Numbered from the stretch's first letter, positions 36,316 through 50,545 are shown. The stretch is 64,000 nucleotides of DNA from Anoplopoma fimbria (GCF_027596085.1 NC_072472.1:11774219-11838218); one strand, 5' to 3'. Notes: generated by a model not told the origin, from the letters alone. Made by a program: numbers and translations.

Positions 36316-39300
36316 ATGGCTGTGCCTTTTGTGCAGGACTGGGACCTTGTTCAGACACTTGGAGAAGGAGCCTATGGAGAGTATGAATCCTCTTCTATCA
36401 AATTTGACTATAGCCTTATGTTTTTACTGTAAAAGTTAAGTAAAACTGCTGCTGAACGTCTTATCTGTTTTCCTCACATAACCCCCTTCCACTATTGGTT
36501 TTGTCTTGGAGATATATATATATATCTATATACCTACTTACCCAGTTAAAACGAGAAACCTTTTTATACCATATAATGTCTTGTATGCAGCAAACATTTT
36601 TGTGACATTTGACATCTTAAAAACACTCACCAGACTTCCCCTCTTTAATGCTCTAATCCATCTTTTTTGTGTGTTCATGGTTGCAGAGTGAGGCTGCTGG
36701 TGAACAGACAGACCGAGGAGGCGGTTGCAGTGAAGGTGATCGACACATCTCAGGCCAAAGAGTGTGCTGAAAATGTCAAGAAGGAGGTCTGCGTCCATAA
36801 GGTAGGTCATTCACCTTTGGTTAAGTTAGTATGAGATAACAGAGGTATTAATTAGCTTTAACTGCCCATCAGAGTAGCTGAAACACAAGGGATTTACATT
36901 TGCTAGTAGACGACACATGATATATTACATGATATATACTTATTGTAAGTCGCTTTGGATAAAAGCGTCTGCTAAATGACTGTAATGTAATGTAATATAT
37001 GGTGGATTGAGAAAATCACTTCTCGTCCATTACATTGAACTGCTTGTAAGAATTTAAACTGGAGCTTAATTTCGATCTCAGGTGTGAACTTGCACAACTC
37101 TACCACAGTGCAATTAGTTGAACTATTGGTAATATTATATGTGTATATATTAACATGTTATATGTCTATATTGTACTGCTATAACCTTTTTAACTGTTAG
37201 TTAACTTGTGTGTTAGTGTACGTGCACTAAGTGACATTTGCTACTGTTCTGCTAGATGCTCAACCACGCCAACATCGTACGTTTTTTTGGCCATCGGAAG
37301 GAAGGTACGACTATGTATCTCTTCCTGGAGTACTGCACCGGAGGAGAGCTGTTCGACCGAATCGGTGAGACACACAACTGCAGGGGGCAAACAAATAACT
37401 GCTTTCTTGAAGGGCTTAACCACTAGTGGTTTTAAACCGTCTGATGAATAAAATATTAGATTAAAGTCAGCAATATACAACTTCATTTTTAAATCATCTC
37501 TTTAAACGTAACGACTGTCATGCCAAGAATCACAAGGATTCTGTTTGAGACCCACAAAATAAACTTCAACTCCACGTTGATACCAGACTTTAACATTTAA
37601 TCTACTATGCTTGATTTATATTCATTGTAAAAATGCCATTAGAAAAGGTGGCAAATAGACTTGATATAAATGAAATGTCTTTGCTTACTCACAGGGACTT
37701 TTATTTTTATTTTTATTAATTACAAAGGACTCTCATATGAGAAAGATATTATGATACAACAGCCAATAGCTAATTAGTATTTTATTTGTATTTTTTGATA
37801 ACTACAATTTAGAGTACACTCGACAATTAGATGGAAGCATAGCTTTATATGTTTTTGCTCCTTAAATGAAAATTGATTGAGATAGCTCAAATGTAAACAT
37901 GACATACAATACAGGCAGTATGGCAGTATTTGGATGGTGGTTAATCATTTAAGTTATTTCAACGTTCTCTTTTATTTTAGAGCCTGATGTGGGGATGGCG
38001 GAGAGAGATGCTCATAGACTTTTCCTGCAGCTAATAGCGGCGGTGGTGAGTGAAGCAAATCTGCGTTTGGCTGTGACCTTCTGCACCCGTTTCAGCTGTT
38101 ATGTAATGCGCTGTTGGACTTTTACAGGAATACCTCCACGGTGCCGGAATCACCCACAGAGACATAAAGCCAGAGAACATTTTGCTGGATGATAAAGGTG
38201 AGGAAATACAATGTGTATCCAGGTGTAGAATGAATAACTTTGGTTTGTGTTTATAATAACCATCATCTGCTGTTGTCTTTTACCTTTTCAGATAACCTGA
38301 AGCTGACAGATTTTGGCCTGGCCACCATGTTTCGTTTCAGAGGACGAGAGCGTCTCCTGAGTCGTCTCTGCGGGACTCTTCCCTACGTGGCTCCGGAGCT
38401 TCTCGGCCAAACAGAGTACAAAGCTCAGCCTGCAGATATCTGGGCTTGTGGGATTGTCCTCACTGCCATGCTGGCTGGAGGTAAGATCACAAAGTCTGTG
38501 TTTACAGAGGAATCGTAACAACTTCTGCAGTCCAATACATCACAAAACCTCTCTATTGTGATGGTTATGATGTTGCGTTGTTGCTGAGACTTTGAGAGGT
38601 TCAACTTATTTCTAAAGCTGTAATGTGTGCTCGTGTTGAAGAATATTGCATTGCATTATACAGTATATTACTTACTGTATGTGTGTGTACTTCAGACTGT
38701 AACTATGTAAAATGTTGTTTATCAATGCACCACTACTTCTCCCTGCTACCTCTTAGAAATAATAGAAAAAAAGAAGCTCTTTATAAATTCAGAACTTGCC
38801 TGACAATCATCACGTTTATAAGTTCTCTTTAGTGTGAAAGTGATTAAGTAATAGTTGTCTGCACATCCATTGGAATATTGTAAACAAGAACTGCAAATAG
38901 CAAATTCATTGTTCCATAAGTTATGTCAAATTGCCAAAATGAAAACAAGTATAGCCTTAAAAAATGGGGCTTAAGTTGTAGCCAACAGCTAACTAAGGGG
39001 CTACATGACAACATTATACTTCCTGTTAAAATACCTATAGCCCCCAACTTTATGTTCCAAAACTTAAAGCATGATTATCCCCCAAATCCCAGTAGGACAA
39101 ATACTATGAACAGGACTTAAAATCCATGAATATGAACTATCTTTTATGTTGAACTATCAACATTTCTTTGACTTTAATAAGGAGTTTCTTATAAAGAGGT
39201 TTTGAGTGACGATGGTGACATACAAGAGCTCAGCAGAGATGTGATTGGATCCTGATCCAGGGTCGGTTTTTCACACTACATTATTGAGATAGTTAATGTT

Positions 39301-40754
39301 TAATGAAACAGTCAGACTAGTTCAAAGGCCTCTCCATACCATTTAACTAAAATGGGTTAAAAAAAACTGAAACTATACCATCATGTTTTGTTTTTTTAGA
39401 GATGAATATGTAAATCGTTCAAAAGGCTGAATTATCGTTAAAACACAATAGTTATCGCGCATCTGACAATAATAACCATTTCATTAGTGATCTGAGCTCC
39501 CTACATCTATGGTAAAAAGTATAACAGATGCTAATGCAACTGTCCTGCAGTAGATGTGTGGAAACATTTCATTCTTTGTGTTGCCTCTTTTTCAGAGTTG
39601 CCATGGGATCAGCCGACTGAGAGCTGTCAAGAGTTTTCAGACTGGCTTCAAAAGAAAACATACCTACCTCCTTGGAAGAAAATACAACCAATGCCTCTTA
39701 GTAAGTCCCAAATTATACTACAATTTTGTTATAGTCTTGGGGTTACAAAATCCACTAATATCAACTAAGCTTTTTTTAAATTCACATTTAATTTCTCTCC
39801 TCAGGTTTGTTGTCCAAATTACTGCTGGCCAGTCCAGATGCACGCATCACAATATCCGACATACAGAAAGACCGCTGGTTTACTCAAGGCAAGTTTAAAA
39901 ATCAACTTTGTACAATCAATTTAAGTTTAATCTTCATCGGACTGATGTCTATCTGTCGATCTCTGCAGGTGTAAAGCAACCGCCTGCAGGCTCACGAGGA
40001 AACAAACAACTTCGGTCAGACGGTGGACTCATATCCCGCACCAACAGGTCAGAGCACTGTGTCTTTCATATTTCAACTCAAGTGTGTGTTTGTTTTTGTG
40101 CCTGTAATCTTAATACCATGTTCCTCCCTCCGCAGTGATGACAGGATGCAGTTTTCCAGCTCTCAGCCTGATTTTGCAGCAGGAGGCTGGGAAGCCATGT
40201 TAATAATCGGCCAAAGCGAGGGCCAAGTCAGCTTCTCTCAGCCAACCAAGCCGGAGCACATGCTGCTGGGTAGTCAGCTGCTGGGCACACCGGGAGCCAG
40301 TCAGGTAATTAGCATACCCAGTGCTACATTGAATAGTCATTTCTTTATATGATATATCTCACAAAGTGTGGGAAGTTTTAGCAACACAGGATCAGGGCAG
40401 CCATGATTGATGATGATTTTTTTTTTGTTATTGTCCTGTTTTTCTACACAAATTTATGTTTTTGAAATTCTTCTTCAAAATGCTGCATTAATGCTTACTT
40501 CTTCCTTCTGTGTGCAGACGCAGTGGCAGAGATTAGTGCGGAGAATGACTCGTTTCTTCACCACCGTGAATGCTGACGTTTCCTTATCTTCCCTTAAAGA
40601 CGCCTGTGACGGCCTGTCACTCAGCTTCAAACTCACCTGCACCAAACAGGTACAGATCTGTGCTCAAGTATGCAGGATTCAAAACAGAAGTTAGGAACAT
40701 TATTTGTTGGCTAGAGAAAAGACCTCCTGCGCCACACAGCCAGGCTACCAGTTG

Positions 40755-40840
<86 letters not shown>

Positions 40841-41820
40841 GCACACAAGCCTCTTCCAGCTGCAACAGACCATAATGCACTTGAGTCTAATGAGCCTCCC
40901 TTTGCCTTTAGGTGACGGTGAGCACACTGGACAAACGCAACAACAAACTCATCTTCAAAGTCCATTTGCTAGAGATGAACCGGAGAGTGCTGCTGGACTT
41001 CAGACTGTCTAAGGTGAGTTTTAGCTTTTCAAAATGGTAAATGTAGTTTTTCTTACATGAACAATATATTACTAAATTAAAGCTGAGACATAAGTGTGAT
41101 TACCACTCGAACCTGAGACACTGAAGTGTGATACTGAATGACAAAAAAAAGAGATTAATGGTAAAGGTAAAGCGAAATCCTTTTTCTGAGAGAAAGCAGC
41201 AGGGTTTTTGGGAAATGTAAACGATAAAGCAACTGCAATGCAGCAATATACCAGTATATTTTCTTTAAGTCAGTGGCAAGTATATACAAACTCCCTCATC
41301 ATCTGATATAAATATGCATTTTTCCTTAAAAATATATTTATATGTAAAATTAAGCTGAATCAAGTGACAAACTACAAGGGAAAACAACTTCACTTTTCAT
41401 TAATGGATCAGTATTGAGAAAAGATAAAATGCCCATGGACATAATGTTTTTGTCAGCAGAAAGGAAAGGTACTTTATGAAATGCTTTTATTTAAATTTTA
41501 CCCTGTGGGTCCGGTAGAGCCAAAGATTCAGGGTAGAGTCACCAAAACTTTCCAATCGACGATTTACCTTTTGGTCCATAAGACCTCATGATCACACCTC
41601 TTAGTTCATATGTAGGAAGTTTTAGTTTAAAAAACAAAATGTACCAGAACTGAAAGACGCAATGTATATTTTTCCCCTTCGGTCCAAACCAAGTGAACTA
41701 AACAAACCTTAACTGTGTTTCCAGGGTGACGGTCTAGAGTTTAAGCGTCTCTTTGTGAAAATAAAACAGAAGCTCGGAGACATCATCAGCACTCAGAAGA
41801 TTTTACCCCCCATGATATGA
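36316..41820 (+). CDS. chek1: CHK1 serine/threonine checkpoint kinase
   Basis: Coding exons: 36316-36380, 36687-36801, 37256-37364, 37981-38045, 38128-38197, 38292-38480, 39596-39700, 39805-39888, 39969-40047, 40136-40304, 40518-40649, 40912-41013, 41725-41820. This gives 459 aa (human 476). Kinase domain residues 1-~265: GEGAYGE loop, K38, HRDIKPEN with D130, DFGLA, and [12 protein letters not shown] activation segment, numbered as in human up to there. The ATR target sites are kept: SSSQP (S303, human S317) and SFSQPT (S328, human S345). The C-terminal KA1-like domain (WQRLVKRMTRFF-like, DGLEFKR) is intact. Chk1 acts in the nucleus downstream of ATR to inhibit CDC25 during S/G2. The intron after exon 39805-39888 starts with GC. 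Head to head with cfb, convergent with vsig10l2. Confidence 0.96.
36942..36998 (+). repeat. SINE tail fragment in chek1 intron
   Basis: Same GTCGCTTTGGATAAAAGCG plus TGTAATG tail as the SINE at 4385-4628, without its head. Confidence 0.6.
40758..40839 (+). repeat. (CA)n microsatellite in chek1 intron
   Basis: About 40 CA units located 72 nt upstream of the chek1 exon 40912-41013 acceptor. Confidence 0.95.
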
Positions 41821-42521
41821 GCAACCTCTACATACAAATGCACACTGCTATGGACATTGGAGGGAGAACCTGTAGATATTTAGCTGTTCTACAGATATTT
41901 AAAATGTACCCTGCTGTTCTCGTCAAGCATGTGTGTGTGGACTCTTGTTTTCTTGCACTTCTATTCTCGTGAGAACCGGTAAAGTGTTTGATGCGAGGAA
42001 GGTGGACATTTTTAAAAACTTTAAAGGGTTAAATCGTCACTTCCTTAAGGAGTCGTTTTTTTCAAGGATAGAAGAAAGTGTTTGTGTGTGTGATTTGTTT
42101 TGATTATGTTTAACATGATATAGTCCAAAGTCTTGAATAAATTATTTAAAAAAACAACATGGTATGCTAAATAATTTTTGATAAATGATGCATATACTGA
42201 TGATGAACACTAACTAAAAAAAGAAAAGTTTTAGAGTTGGATTTGGATTCAAATATAAAAGCCTTTTAGTATGAAATAGATGGATAAGGAAACAGCAGGT
42301 TCTGTTTCAATGCTAAAGAGAAAGGGTTTCCTTGTTAAAAAAACACTTGTCTGAGCAGTGTACTTATCATTTAATGTAGAATTCAAATGATCAAAGTTAT
42401 GTATTGAAAGATAAATGTGAGGAGAGCTTTTAACTGTTATTGAAGTTGAGTTGGTAACAAACTGTCTACAAAACTATTAAATTACAACCAAAGAAGTCTG
42501 TGCTCTATATGTATGACTACT
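41821..42521. other. Convergent chek1/vsig10l2 3' ends
   Basis: About 700 bp with the chek1 3' UTR and its AATAAA at 42136-42141. A possible ATTAAA variant for vsig10l2 lies on the minus strand around 42370-42375. No gene is seen. Confidence 0.5.
42136..42141 (+). terminator. chek1 poly(A) signal AATAAA
   Basis: AATAAA about 316 nt downstream of the chek1 TGA, followed by A/T-rich sequence. Confidence 0.6.
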
Positions 42522-45500
42522 CTATGATCCTGTAGCTTTGACAGTGATGGTGACGCTGACGGGCTCATTGTCGTCTCCAGGGGGAGGGGCTTGGCTGGCG
42601 GTGGGGGTGGCAAACGAGGGTGAGGTGGTGAGGGGGGATGCTGCCCGGGGTAAAGCCAGGGTTGGACCTGGAAAAGAGAAACATAAGGTTCAGCATCAGG
42701 ACTTATTTCCACAGTTTTAAAAGTATTTTAACAAGTTTTTCTTTTTAAATTAACATTGCTGATGTCAAAGTGAAGCTGCTTACCAAATCGCATTTTAGTA
42801 CATTCTGCAGCTGCCCTTACAAAATATGTACTATAACAAGCAGTAAGCATTCAATTAAGATATACAACTTCTTCATAACATTGCACCTTGACCTTTGACC
42901 CTCTTGCTCATATAATTGCTGCCAAGAGAATTGTGGGTCAGAATAACCATTAAAGCATGTTGGCTTGCAAACTGCAAAATGCAACCGGATACAGTAGAAC
43001 ATCCTGGTATTTCTGGAATACTACATTTCACATGTATGTATTGGGACATACCAAAAAAAGATTCCGGCTTACTAAATAGTCTGGTAGTATGGGTAATGAA
43101 AAGTGCATCCACACAACAGAGTTATACTTCCTCAGGTGTTATTAATTTTGCCTGATAAGACTGTTTGCTGGTTCAGATTTGGTTTTTATCTCTTTTAATC
43201 GCCTGTTGCACCTGTAACAACTTCCGCTTCTGACCTACACACATGTTTTACACAGAGAAAAATACTTTGCTTTGAATAACAATTTTAGTTTAATATGATT
43301 TTTACTCAAAAGTGTTTGTTAAATGTGGAAAATTTCAAAATTTTGACTACTGGACAAACGGCGTCTCCTACTTTTAGTTAAAGGTCTGATCTCAGACAGG
43401 TTTTAAGTCCCTGCCTCACTGAACATGACTCATTCTGCACAGTGAAGCTCAAACACTCAAACATCTTTAAGTCTTGTGACCTTTGATGATAGAAATCCTG
43501 ACAACGCTCTGCCAAACTTCCACCTGAGCAGAGGTCTAATTAACCAGAATAATAAACTCCTGGGTGGAAGTGCAGGTTCTTTAAATTTAACATACATTCT
43601 TTACTAGGAGTCAGCTATTTTTACTTCTCAAAAACTCCAAAATTCTGATTTTGTTTAATTTTCAAAGTAAGTAACAGCACTTTAGTTTCTGAAATTATAT
43701 TCATTCATCCCCTTTTCAGGCAAAAGTTGTCATTTTTATCATAACTGTATTGTTAATAATCTTTAAAAAGGTTTTGATTCACCAAAAATCAATTCGGTAA
43801 CTCTGACATGTAAAGCCCATCTTTAGGTTTGCGTGAATATGTGTGTGGTGTGGATTCATCTTACCTGGGCTGGATGATCCACTGATCTCTATTCCTCCCT
43901 CCAACCCGCCTACCACTTCATCCTCTGGAAAGTTGATGTTTTCCCTCGACTGGCTGTGCTGTCTGAACACAGCAAAAAAGAAAAATATTTAATGGATATG
44001 TCTGTACAAAGAAACTGTCTGCCGACATGATTATGCACTGCGCATTCTATTTTTATTGCTGGTATTGTATATAGACAGTAAAACAGATACTCACAAACCA
44101 AACAGCATGTCATGTAGTCCTGGGAGAAGAAACACAGAATATTAATGCAACATAATGGGACAATGGCTTCATTTATTCGAGTCATTAGGACTGTGTATGG
44201 GACTCACGGGGATTGTTGTTGCGGTTGCGGATTATGTACACAAGCAGCAGCGCTGTGAGGAAGGCTGCAATGAGCATCCCGCCTATAGCTGCTCCAATCA
44301 CAGCAGGGTACACATTGTAGCGTGGTTCCGCTGCAACACATCACAGTTACACATTGCAAAATAGTACACTTCTGAGACAGTTGTGGCACTTGATGAAGTG
44401 TCTCACATTGTTTTTTCTTCATGTTTCAGCTCCTTGTAGTGGTTCTCAACCCATGTCAACTCAGTTCTTGTACAGTTATTTATTGCTCGGAGATGTTATC
44501 TTCACTGAAAGTGTTCAAATATAATAAAGTTCTGAAAGAGGAATTCACATTCTTCTTCTTACAAAATTAAAAATAGAATTCATAAGCAATAAAATGGCCA
44601 TTACTCAGTTTAATATTAAATGTGGTTTTGCTGCTGCAACCTTATTTGGTCTGGTATGACCGGTAGCTTGTGGTGGCTAATGTTAGCAAACTTTTGCTGT
44701 TTAACTGACATTACTGAGTCAGGTCACAGATTTATGACTTTTTTTTAAACTTGTGGTACTGCTACACTTTGTTTTGGCATTTACAGTGATCCTATAGGCT
44801 AATTGTCACTTCTGGCCACCATTTCTGCTGTTAATCAAAGGTTACATGCGCTCGCTTTTATGTTGAATTGAGGGTAGTTTTGGAATAACTGAAGCACTGA
44901 CAGTACAGGGGTTGAAAACCACTGGCCTATCCTTCCCTGACACCTGACCTACAAGCCTTTCTACACCCTAAACAATCACCTGGCTTGGTTAAAGCAGTCA
45001 AATCCTTCTATAGATGAAACAATAAACACAAAGAATACACAAGAAGAAGCACACAGGTCCAGTTAAAGCAAAGGTAAGGAGCAGAGCATGGAAGAAGGTA
45101 AACAGGAAGTGAGTGAAAGGTGTGAGGCTGTGAGGTGTGTGTATAAATGTATGTGTTGTTATTTGTGTATGAGTTTTTCACCTAAATGGATAACAAAAAA
45201 CAAGAAAAAAAATGTTAGACAGCCAATGTTCAGCAATCCCAACAAGACACCAGCATCAACTATGTTTGAATAATCACCTAACTCACCTGTCACCTTTTTA
45301 AAATGTCTTTTAAAACTTAAAACAAAACTTTTTGCTTCTCCTGCCTTTTCTGCTTTAATAATTTATAGTAAATCATCCCTAACTTAAGCACCTGTCCTTT
45401 GCTCAGTTTTCTGCCAAAAGTTCCCTATCTGATCTAACTTTTCCCCACTCCATTCACTCACTATACCTGGGGTCTTTGCTGTAGAAGGATGTCCGACGGT

Positions 45501-48500
45501 GCGGTGGTTGACAGGTGTGATGCGGAACTGGTACGTAACGGTCGGTGTCAGTTTCCCTACTGTATGCCTCCTCACTTCTGGGTCCTGGATGATGTTGGAG
45601 TACCAGACCGGTGGACCGATCCTGTCCTCTGCGTCCTCCTTTGAATCATTGTTGGTGCCTCTCCTCCCTGGTCGCTCTGACACCCATATGTGCTGCAAGA
45701 TAAAACCTGTCCAACCTCCTCCTTCTTCGTTCTCTACATGCCACTCCAGCTCCACCTCGTTACGCTGTCGGCTGTTGTACATCACGTTGACCAGGGTCGC
45801 ATTGGGCGGCATGGGGTGCCCTGATAGAGACAAAACACAACCAGTAAATTAGTCTGTTAGGTAAACCCCTGTATAACAACAACTTGATGTTTAAAAGTTT
45901 GGTTTTGCTGTTTTCCCTTGTGTGTTTATGATTATCAATCTTCTCGTCTAACTAAAAAATAAAAAATAACTTACTCTTAACCACTAAAGTGACATTGATT
46001 TCAGTTCCTCCCACTGCGTTGGAAGTGGAGCACCTGTACTCTCCACTGTCATGTGACTCATCCGTGTCTCTCACAGTCAGATTGGACCATGCAGATGTTT
46101 GCAGCAGTGCGTACTTGGAAGTGTCTCGAACACCCACACCCTGATTGTTAAACCAGGTAATTTCACTGACGGGAAGGTAGTTGTCTCTAAGGTTGCAGGT
46201 GAGCTGAACATCGCTCCCCTCGTATACGGACACAACTCTGCGCTGCGTCAGCAGTACAGGAGCCTCTACAGGTGACAATGTATACATGAGTTAATTAACA
46301 AATCACATCTGCTATTTTCCTGTTGTGTGTGTCTGATAATGTGCACTGACCCAGTGTGAGCCTGCAGGTTCTGGTTTGGACCAGAAGTGGATGCTTAGCA
46401 TGGCAGGTGTAGGGTTTCCCGTCGCGGGCAGTGCCGTAGCGAAGGATCAGGATGTTGGAGCTTTCTTCTCCACCTTTGCCCTGGCCACCCGGGCCCTCCC
46501 ACCACACCAAGGCTTTTGGGGCCCCCCCATCCCAGGAGCAGGACAGCATCAGATACTGCTTATTGTTAGTCACATAGGCAAAACACACCGGCTCTGCAGG
46601 GGGAATATCTGGAGGAGGGGAAAGGGGTTTAAGTGAGATGTGGACAATGTGCACAAAATACTTCCTGTTATTCTTTCTGTGACTTACATGTGCGTGTGCT
46701 GCACTCTGTTGATTGTTTGAGGGCCAGGTGGGAGCCTGTGCAAGTAAACAAGCTGCTGTTGGAAGTCAGGCTTTCAGACGGCAGCAAGATGGCGGTGTTG
46801 GTCAGTGGATTTGTTTGCTGCCCTGGGTCAGCCTCGTCTTTTCCGACTTGAGTCAAGGGTCCGGTCCAGTGGAGGGAGGGGGAGGGTAATCCACCGGGCC
46901 AGGAGCAGAGCAGCCTCAGAGAGGTGTGATTCAGAGCCGGCTCCACAGAACAGGAGGGGGAGCCATCGGGTGGGTCTGTGGGGATAAGATACAGCGTAAC
47001 GAGGCAGTGATGTGCACAGTGGGGTTTACGTGAGGTCATCGGCACAAGAGTAAGTGCCAATGGGATTCCAGTATTCAGGATGTTGAAACATAAAAAAATA
47101 TCATATATATCATAAAAAACTTAGAATTATTATCTAAATGTTATTAAATAGATTTTTTACATACAACCTTCTGTTGTGATAGAGCTGGATGACAAGTCAG
47201 TACTACAAAGCCTGTTTTCTCTAATGTGAACGATGTGAAATGCTCTCTATCTCTCTTGGGTGATGCATAGGTAAGACACATCGACTGATTATCTAGAAGA
47301 AATGCAAAAGAAAACAGAAGAGTAGAATGACAAGCATTGGTCCTCTAGCCAACCAACACTTGCCATGGCTGTGACATCACAGCGAGGTACCTGCCAGAGA
47401 GTTCCTTCAACTTCCCAGACGCCCCGAACAGGAGAATAGGTCTGCAGCACTTCCACACTCTGCTGTGTGTGTTGGTGTGTCACTGTGTGTGTATATGCAT
47501 GTTCATTTGCAAGCTTTCTGGTCTGTCTTAGTGAGTCTAAGGAGGTTGAAATATGAGAGATAATGCAATAAATAGAGTACGGGTGAGTAAAACAGAGGAA
47601 GCAAAGGCAGTTTCTGCATAACACTGAAAACAGGAGAGGTTTAGTTAAAAGTGAAATGATCAGGGAGTTGTGTTAAAGTAGGAGATTCAGTGTTAATGAA
47701 GATGAAAATCAAAGGCGGTTCAATCTCTGGATTTGTGTTTTCTTAGTCTTGTGCTATAAATGTCAAATCTCGTCTGTTTTACACTCGTTGCCATTTGCAG
47801 CACCAAGACAGAAGAACACAGGTTAGGACTGAGTGGAGAGGTTCACAGAGGAGCAGGGACTTATGGCATGGTCCGAGGTCAGAGGTCAGAGGTCACACTC
47901 ACAGTAGACAGTCAGACTGATGGTTTTTTTGGAGCGGGTGTTGAGGTAGGTGTTCTGCGCCAAGCAGGCGTAGTCGCCAGTGTGCATGCGGAGGATCTTG
48001 GTGATGGTTAGCTGCGGCCCGGTGTAGACCTGGGAGTTATTGTAGAACCAGACGTACTGACTGGCCGGGTTGGACTGGGCTTGACACAGTAAAGAAACAG
48101 TCTCTCTCTCCAGGGCTGAATATCCCCGCTCTGTTATGCTGTACGGAGTCACGTCTATCTGAGGGATGTCTGGGCCGACTGAGGAGAAAGGACATGAACA
48201 CAATCAAGATGTGAAGGACGCGGATATGTTACATACACAGCTGACAGGAGACATCTCCTTCTTTTCTGCACTGCAACAAAATATAATTTATTTTAGACTT
48301 TATTTGCCAATATGAAGGTCTAAATGCTGTTTCACAAGCCTTCTCAGCACCAATGAAAGTCAAAATTTGAAGAGGAAATGTATTTTTTTAGATTTTTTGT
48401 TGAATTAGAAGCAAACTAATTTAAATATGCTGTGGTCTAAAAGTACTGAAATGAGTGAAACAAAATTACCATGCATAGGTTGCTAAAATCTTTTGAAAAA

Positions 48501-50545
48501 ATACTGAGGTCATGACCTCCTCCTCAATGGTAATTCCTGCCCTCTTTCTGTGCCTCAAATTCATACCACTGAAGTTCAGGTATTAACATAGACAGGTAAA
48601 AGCAGGTTTAGAAACACAAGCCAAAGCAGAAACAATACGTCTTTCAAATGCCAAGAGAAAAAATAAAAAAATAAATGGATGTTTGAAGCAGACAAAAGCT
48701 GACCTATGACTAAAACATGAAACAGCGTGAGTAATGATTTTTCAAAGTTATCATTCAACGCATGTTACATGGTGACATTTTCTGTGTGTGACACATAGCC
48801 TACTGAAGATGCATGTCATCGCAGTTTATTGATTACTCACATCAAATGCCAAAGAAAAGAAAGAGACATCAAGGATGAAAGGATTTTAACATTAAACTGT
48901 TGTCATGGTTTTGATTGGCATTTTAGGGTTGTTAAATTTGACAAAACCCACATTCTACCCCCAAAATACTCACAGATGGTGTCAAGCCATAACCGGTTGG
49001 AGCTCTCACTGTTGACGGGGTTGGTGGCCACACAGCGGTACCAGCCGGTGTGGTTGCGGTTGACGTTGGTCACGTTGATAACATTGGTGTTTCCCTGTGC
49101 AAAGGATGAAATGTTGCCGCTGCGCGTCTCATGCTGCCACACATACTGGATCGGTCCAGTCCCATTTTCCAGATTGCAGCGCATCCACATTGTAGATCCC
49201 TCCACTGGAGACACATCACTCATCAGGAGGTAAGGCTTACTGACTGGAACTGCAGACAAAGACACAAATGTAGGAATCTTTACTGTCTAAAACCCCACCT
49301 TCTAGCTACGCCCCTGCCTAAAGGAAAGTGTTTCAGAGTGCAGGAAGTCTTACCTCGGACATTGAGGTGCACGTAGTAGTAGAAGACCTTTGGTTCCTGA
49401 TCTATGTCATAGAAAGCCTGACAGGTGAACAGGCCGTGTGCAGTCAGAGGCAGGTTCTCGATGCTCACAGCTGCACTGTTTGAGATGATCGTGAGCTGTC
49501 CGAGCGTCTCGGCCAGCTGCTGGATCCTCTGTCCTTTCCCCAAGTTATACACCACAGCCTTTATAGCATCAGTTCCAGGTTTGGTGAAGCTCCATATGTA
49601 CATGTCTGGTAACGTGGTGCCGCACTCCAGGATCACCGCTTTGCCCAACACCCCATACACACTGGTGTCCCAGTACACAACCTCCCAGTTGGGATTGACC
49701 TTCACCTCTGGAAGAGGGAGAGGATACACAGAGAAGCAAACGTGTGTGTATGTGTGTGTGTGAAGGAAAAGGAGATGGTGGTGTCGTGTGCCCTGCCAGT
49801 GTTCAGTTTCAGGATTGATTACACTTTAATTTTCAGACACGCTGTAATAGTTTAATAAGGGATTCCAAAATAGTTAACCGGGGAGTCAAAGTGCTTTTTC
49901 CATTTAGTTTATCAACCATGTTTAAAAAGGTTTAAAAGAAAAAATAATTGGTTTTATTTATGATTATCTTAGAACTGATAAATTGGCCAGGCTGATGTAT
50001 CCAATAATATGAGCTAACGGCAGACATATCGGTATCAGTGACAGGACATTGCAGCACAGAAATGCCAAATATATGTCAAATTTACAAACATTATTGCCAA
50101 TATATGTTGTTTTTTTTCACAGAAAAGTTATTGATATCAATTGTAAATATCATGGTCAAAAATCTAAGTGATCCTTCTCAAACCATTTTGTTTATGTTTT
50201 CTTGGCATTCATAAAAAAGATAATTGATATTTATTGTTGTAAAACTAAAGTCTAAAATATCGTTATCACCCTCCAATATCAAGTATGTCATGTTATACTT
50301 CAAATCTTAAATTTGACCAACAGAATTAAAACAGATTCTACAGAAAGTTGATAAAATATAAAGGTTTTTTTTGTCCAGCCACCCTCCCTAATTTGTATAT
50401 AATCATCATTTAAATGACCTTATATGGAAAACCAATTTTTAACTGCAACTGTATGAATCCAAAGGCAATCCTTACCTAGTGTTGTTGAGGTGACCAGGCT
50501 GGTAGGTAGAAACAGAAAGGCCAGCCCTAGCAGTTGGGCCACCAT
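42522..50545 (-). CDS. vsig10l2: VSIG10L2-like immunoglobulin/FN3 membrane receptor
   Basis: Twelve minus-strand exons: 50545-50475, 49707-49354, 49249-48974, 48178-47903, 46975-46688, 46608-46351, 46265-45975, 45820-45467, 44330-44208, 44119-44095, 43962-43865, 42667-42522; about 852 aa. Borders of exon 1 are uncertain by one base; the reading kept gives a good signal peptide (MVAQLLGLAFLFLPTSLV). Domains, one per exon: a V-like Ig (24-141), five Ig-like domains (142-604) with paired Cys, Trp and D-x-G-x-Y-x-C motifs such as HTGWYRC and HTGDYAC, one FN3 domain (605-722), a TM helix (~732-756), and a 95-residue cytoplasmic tail that is Pro/Ser/Thr-rich. Many N-glycosylation sequons. The family has no firmly known function; adhesion is likely. 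VSIG10L2 lies near CHEK1 on human 11q24.2, which supports the name. Confidence 0.82.

Noticed and set aside
39893..39894. GT donor downstream of the chek1 GC donor
   Set aside because: It puts the next exon out of frame and destroys the conserved linker, whereas the GC donor keeps the frame.
45384..46287. Separate small Ig/FN3 genes on the minus strand
   Set aside because: These ORFs are phase-compatible single-domain exons of the vsig10l2-like gene, not independent genes.
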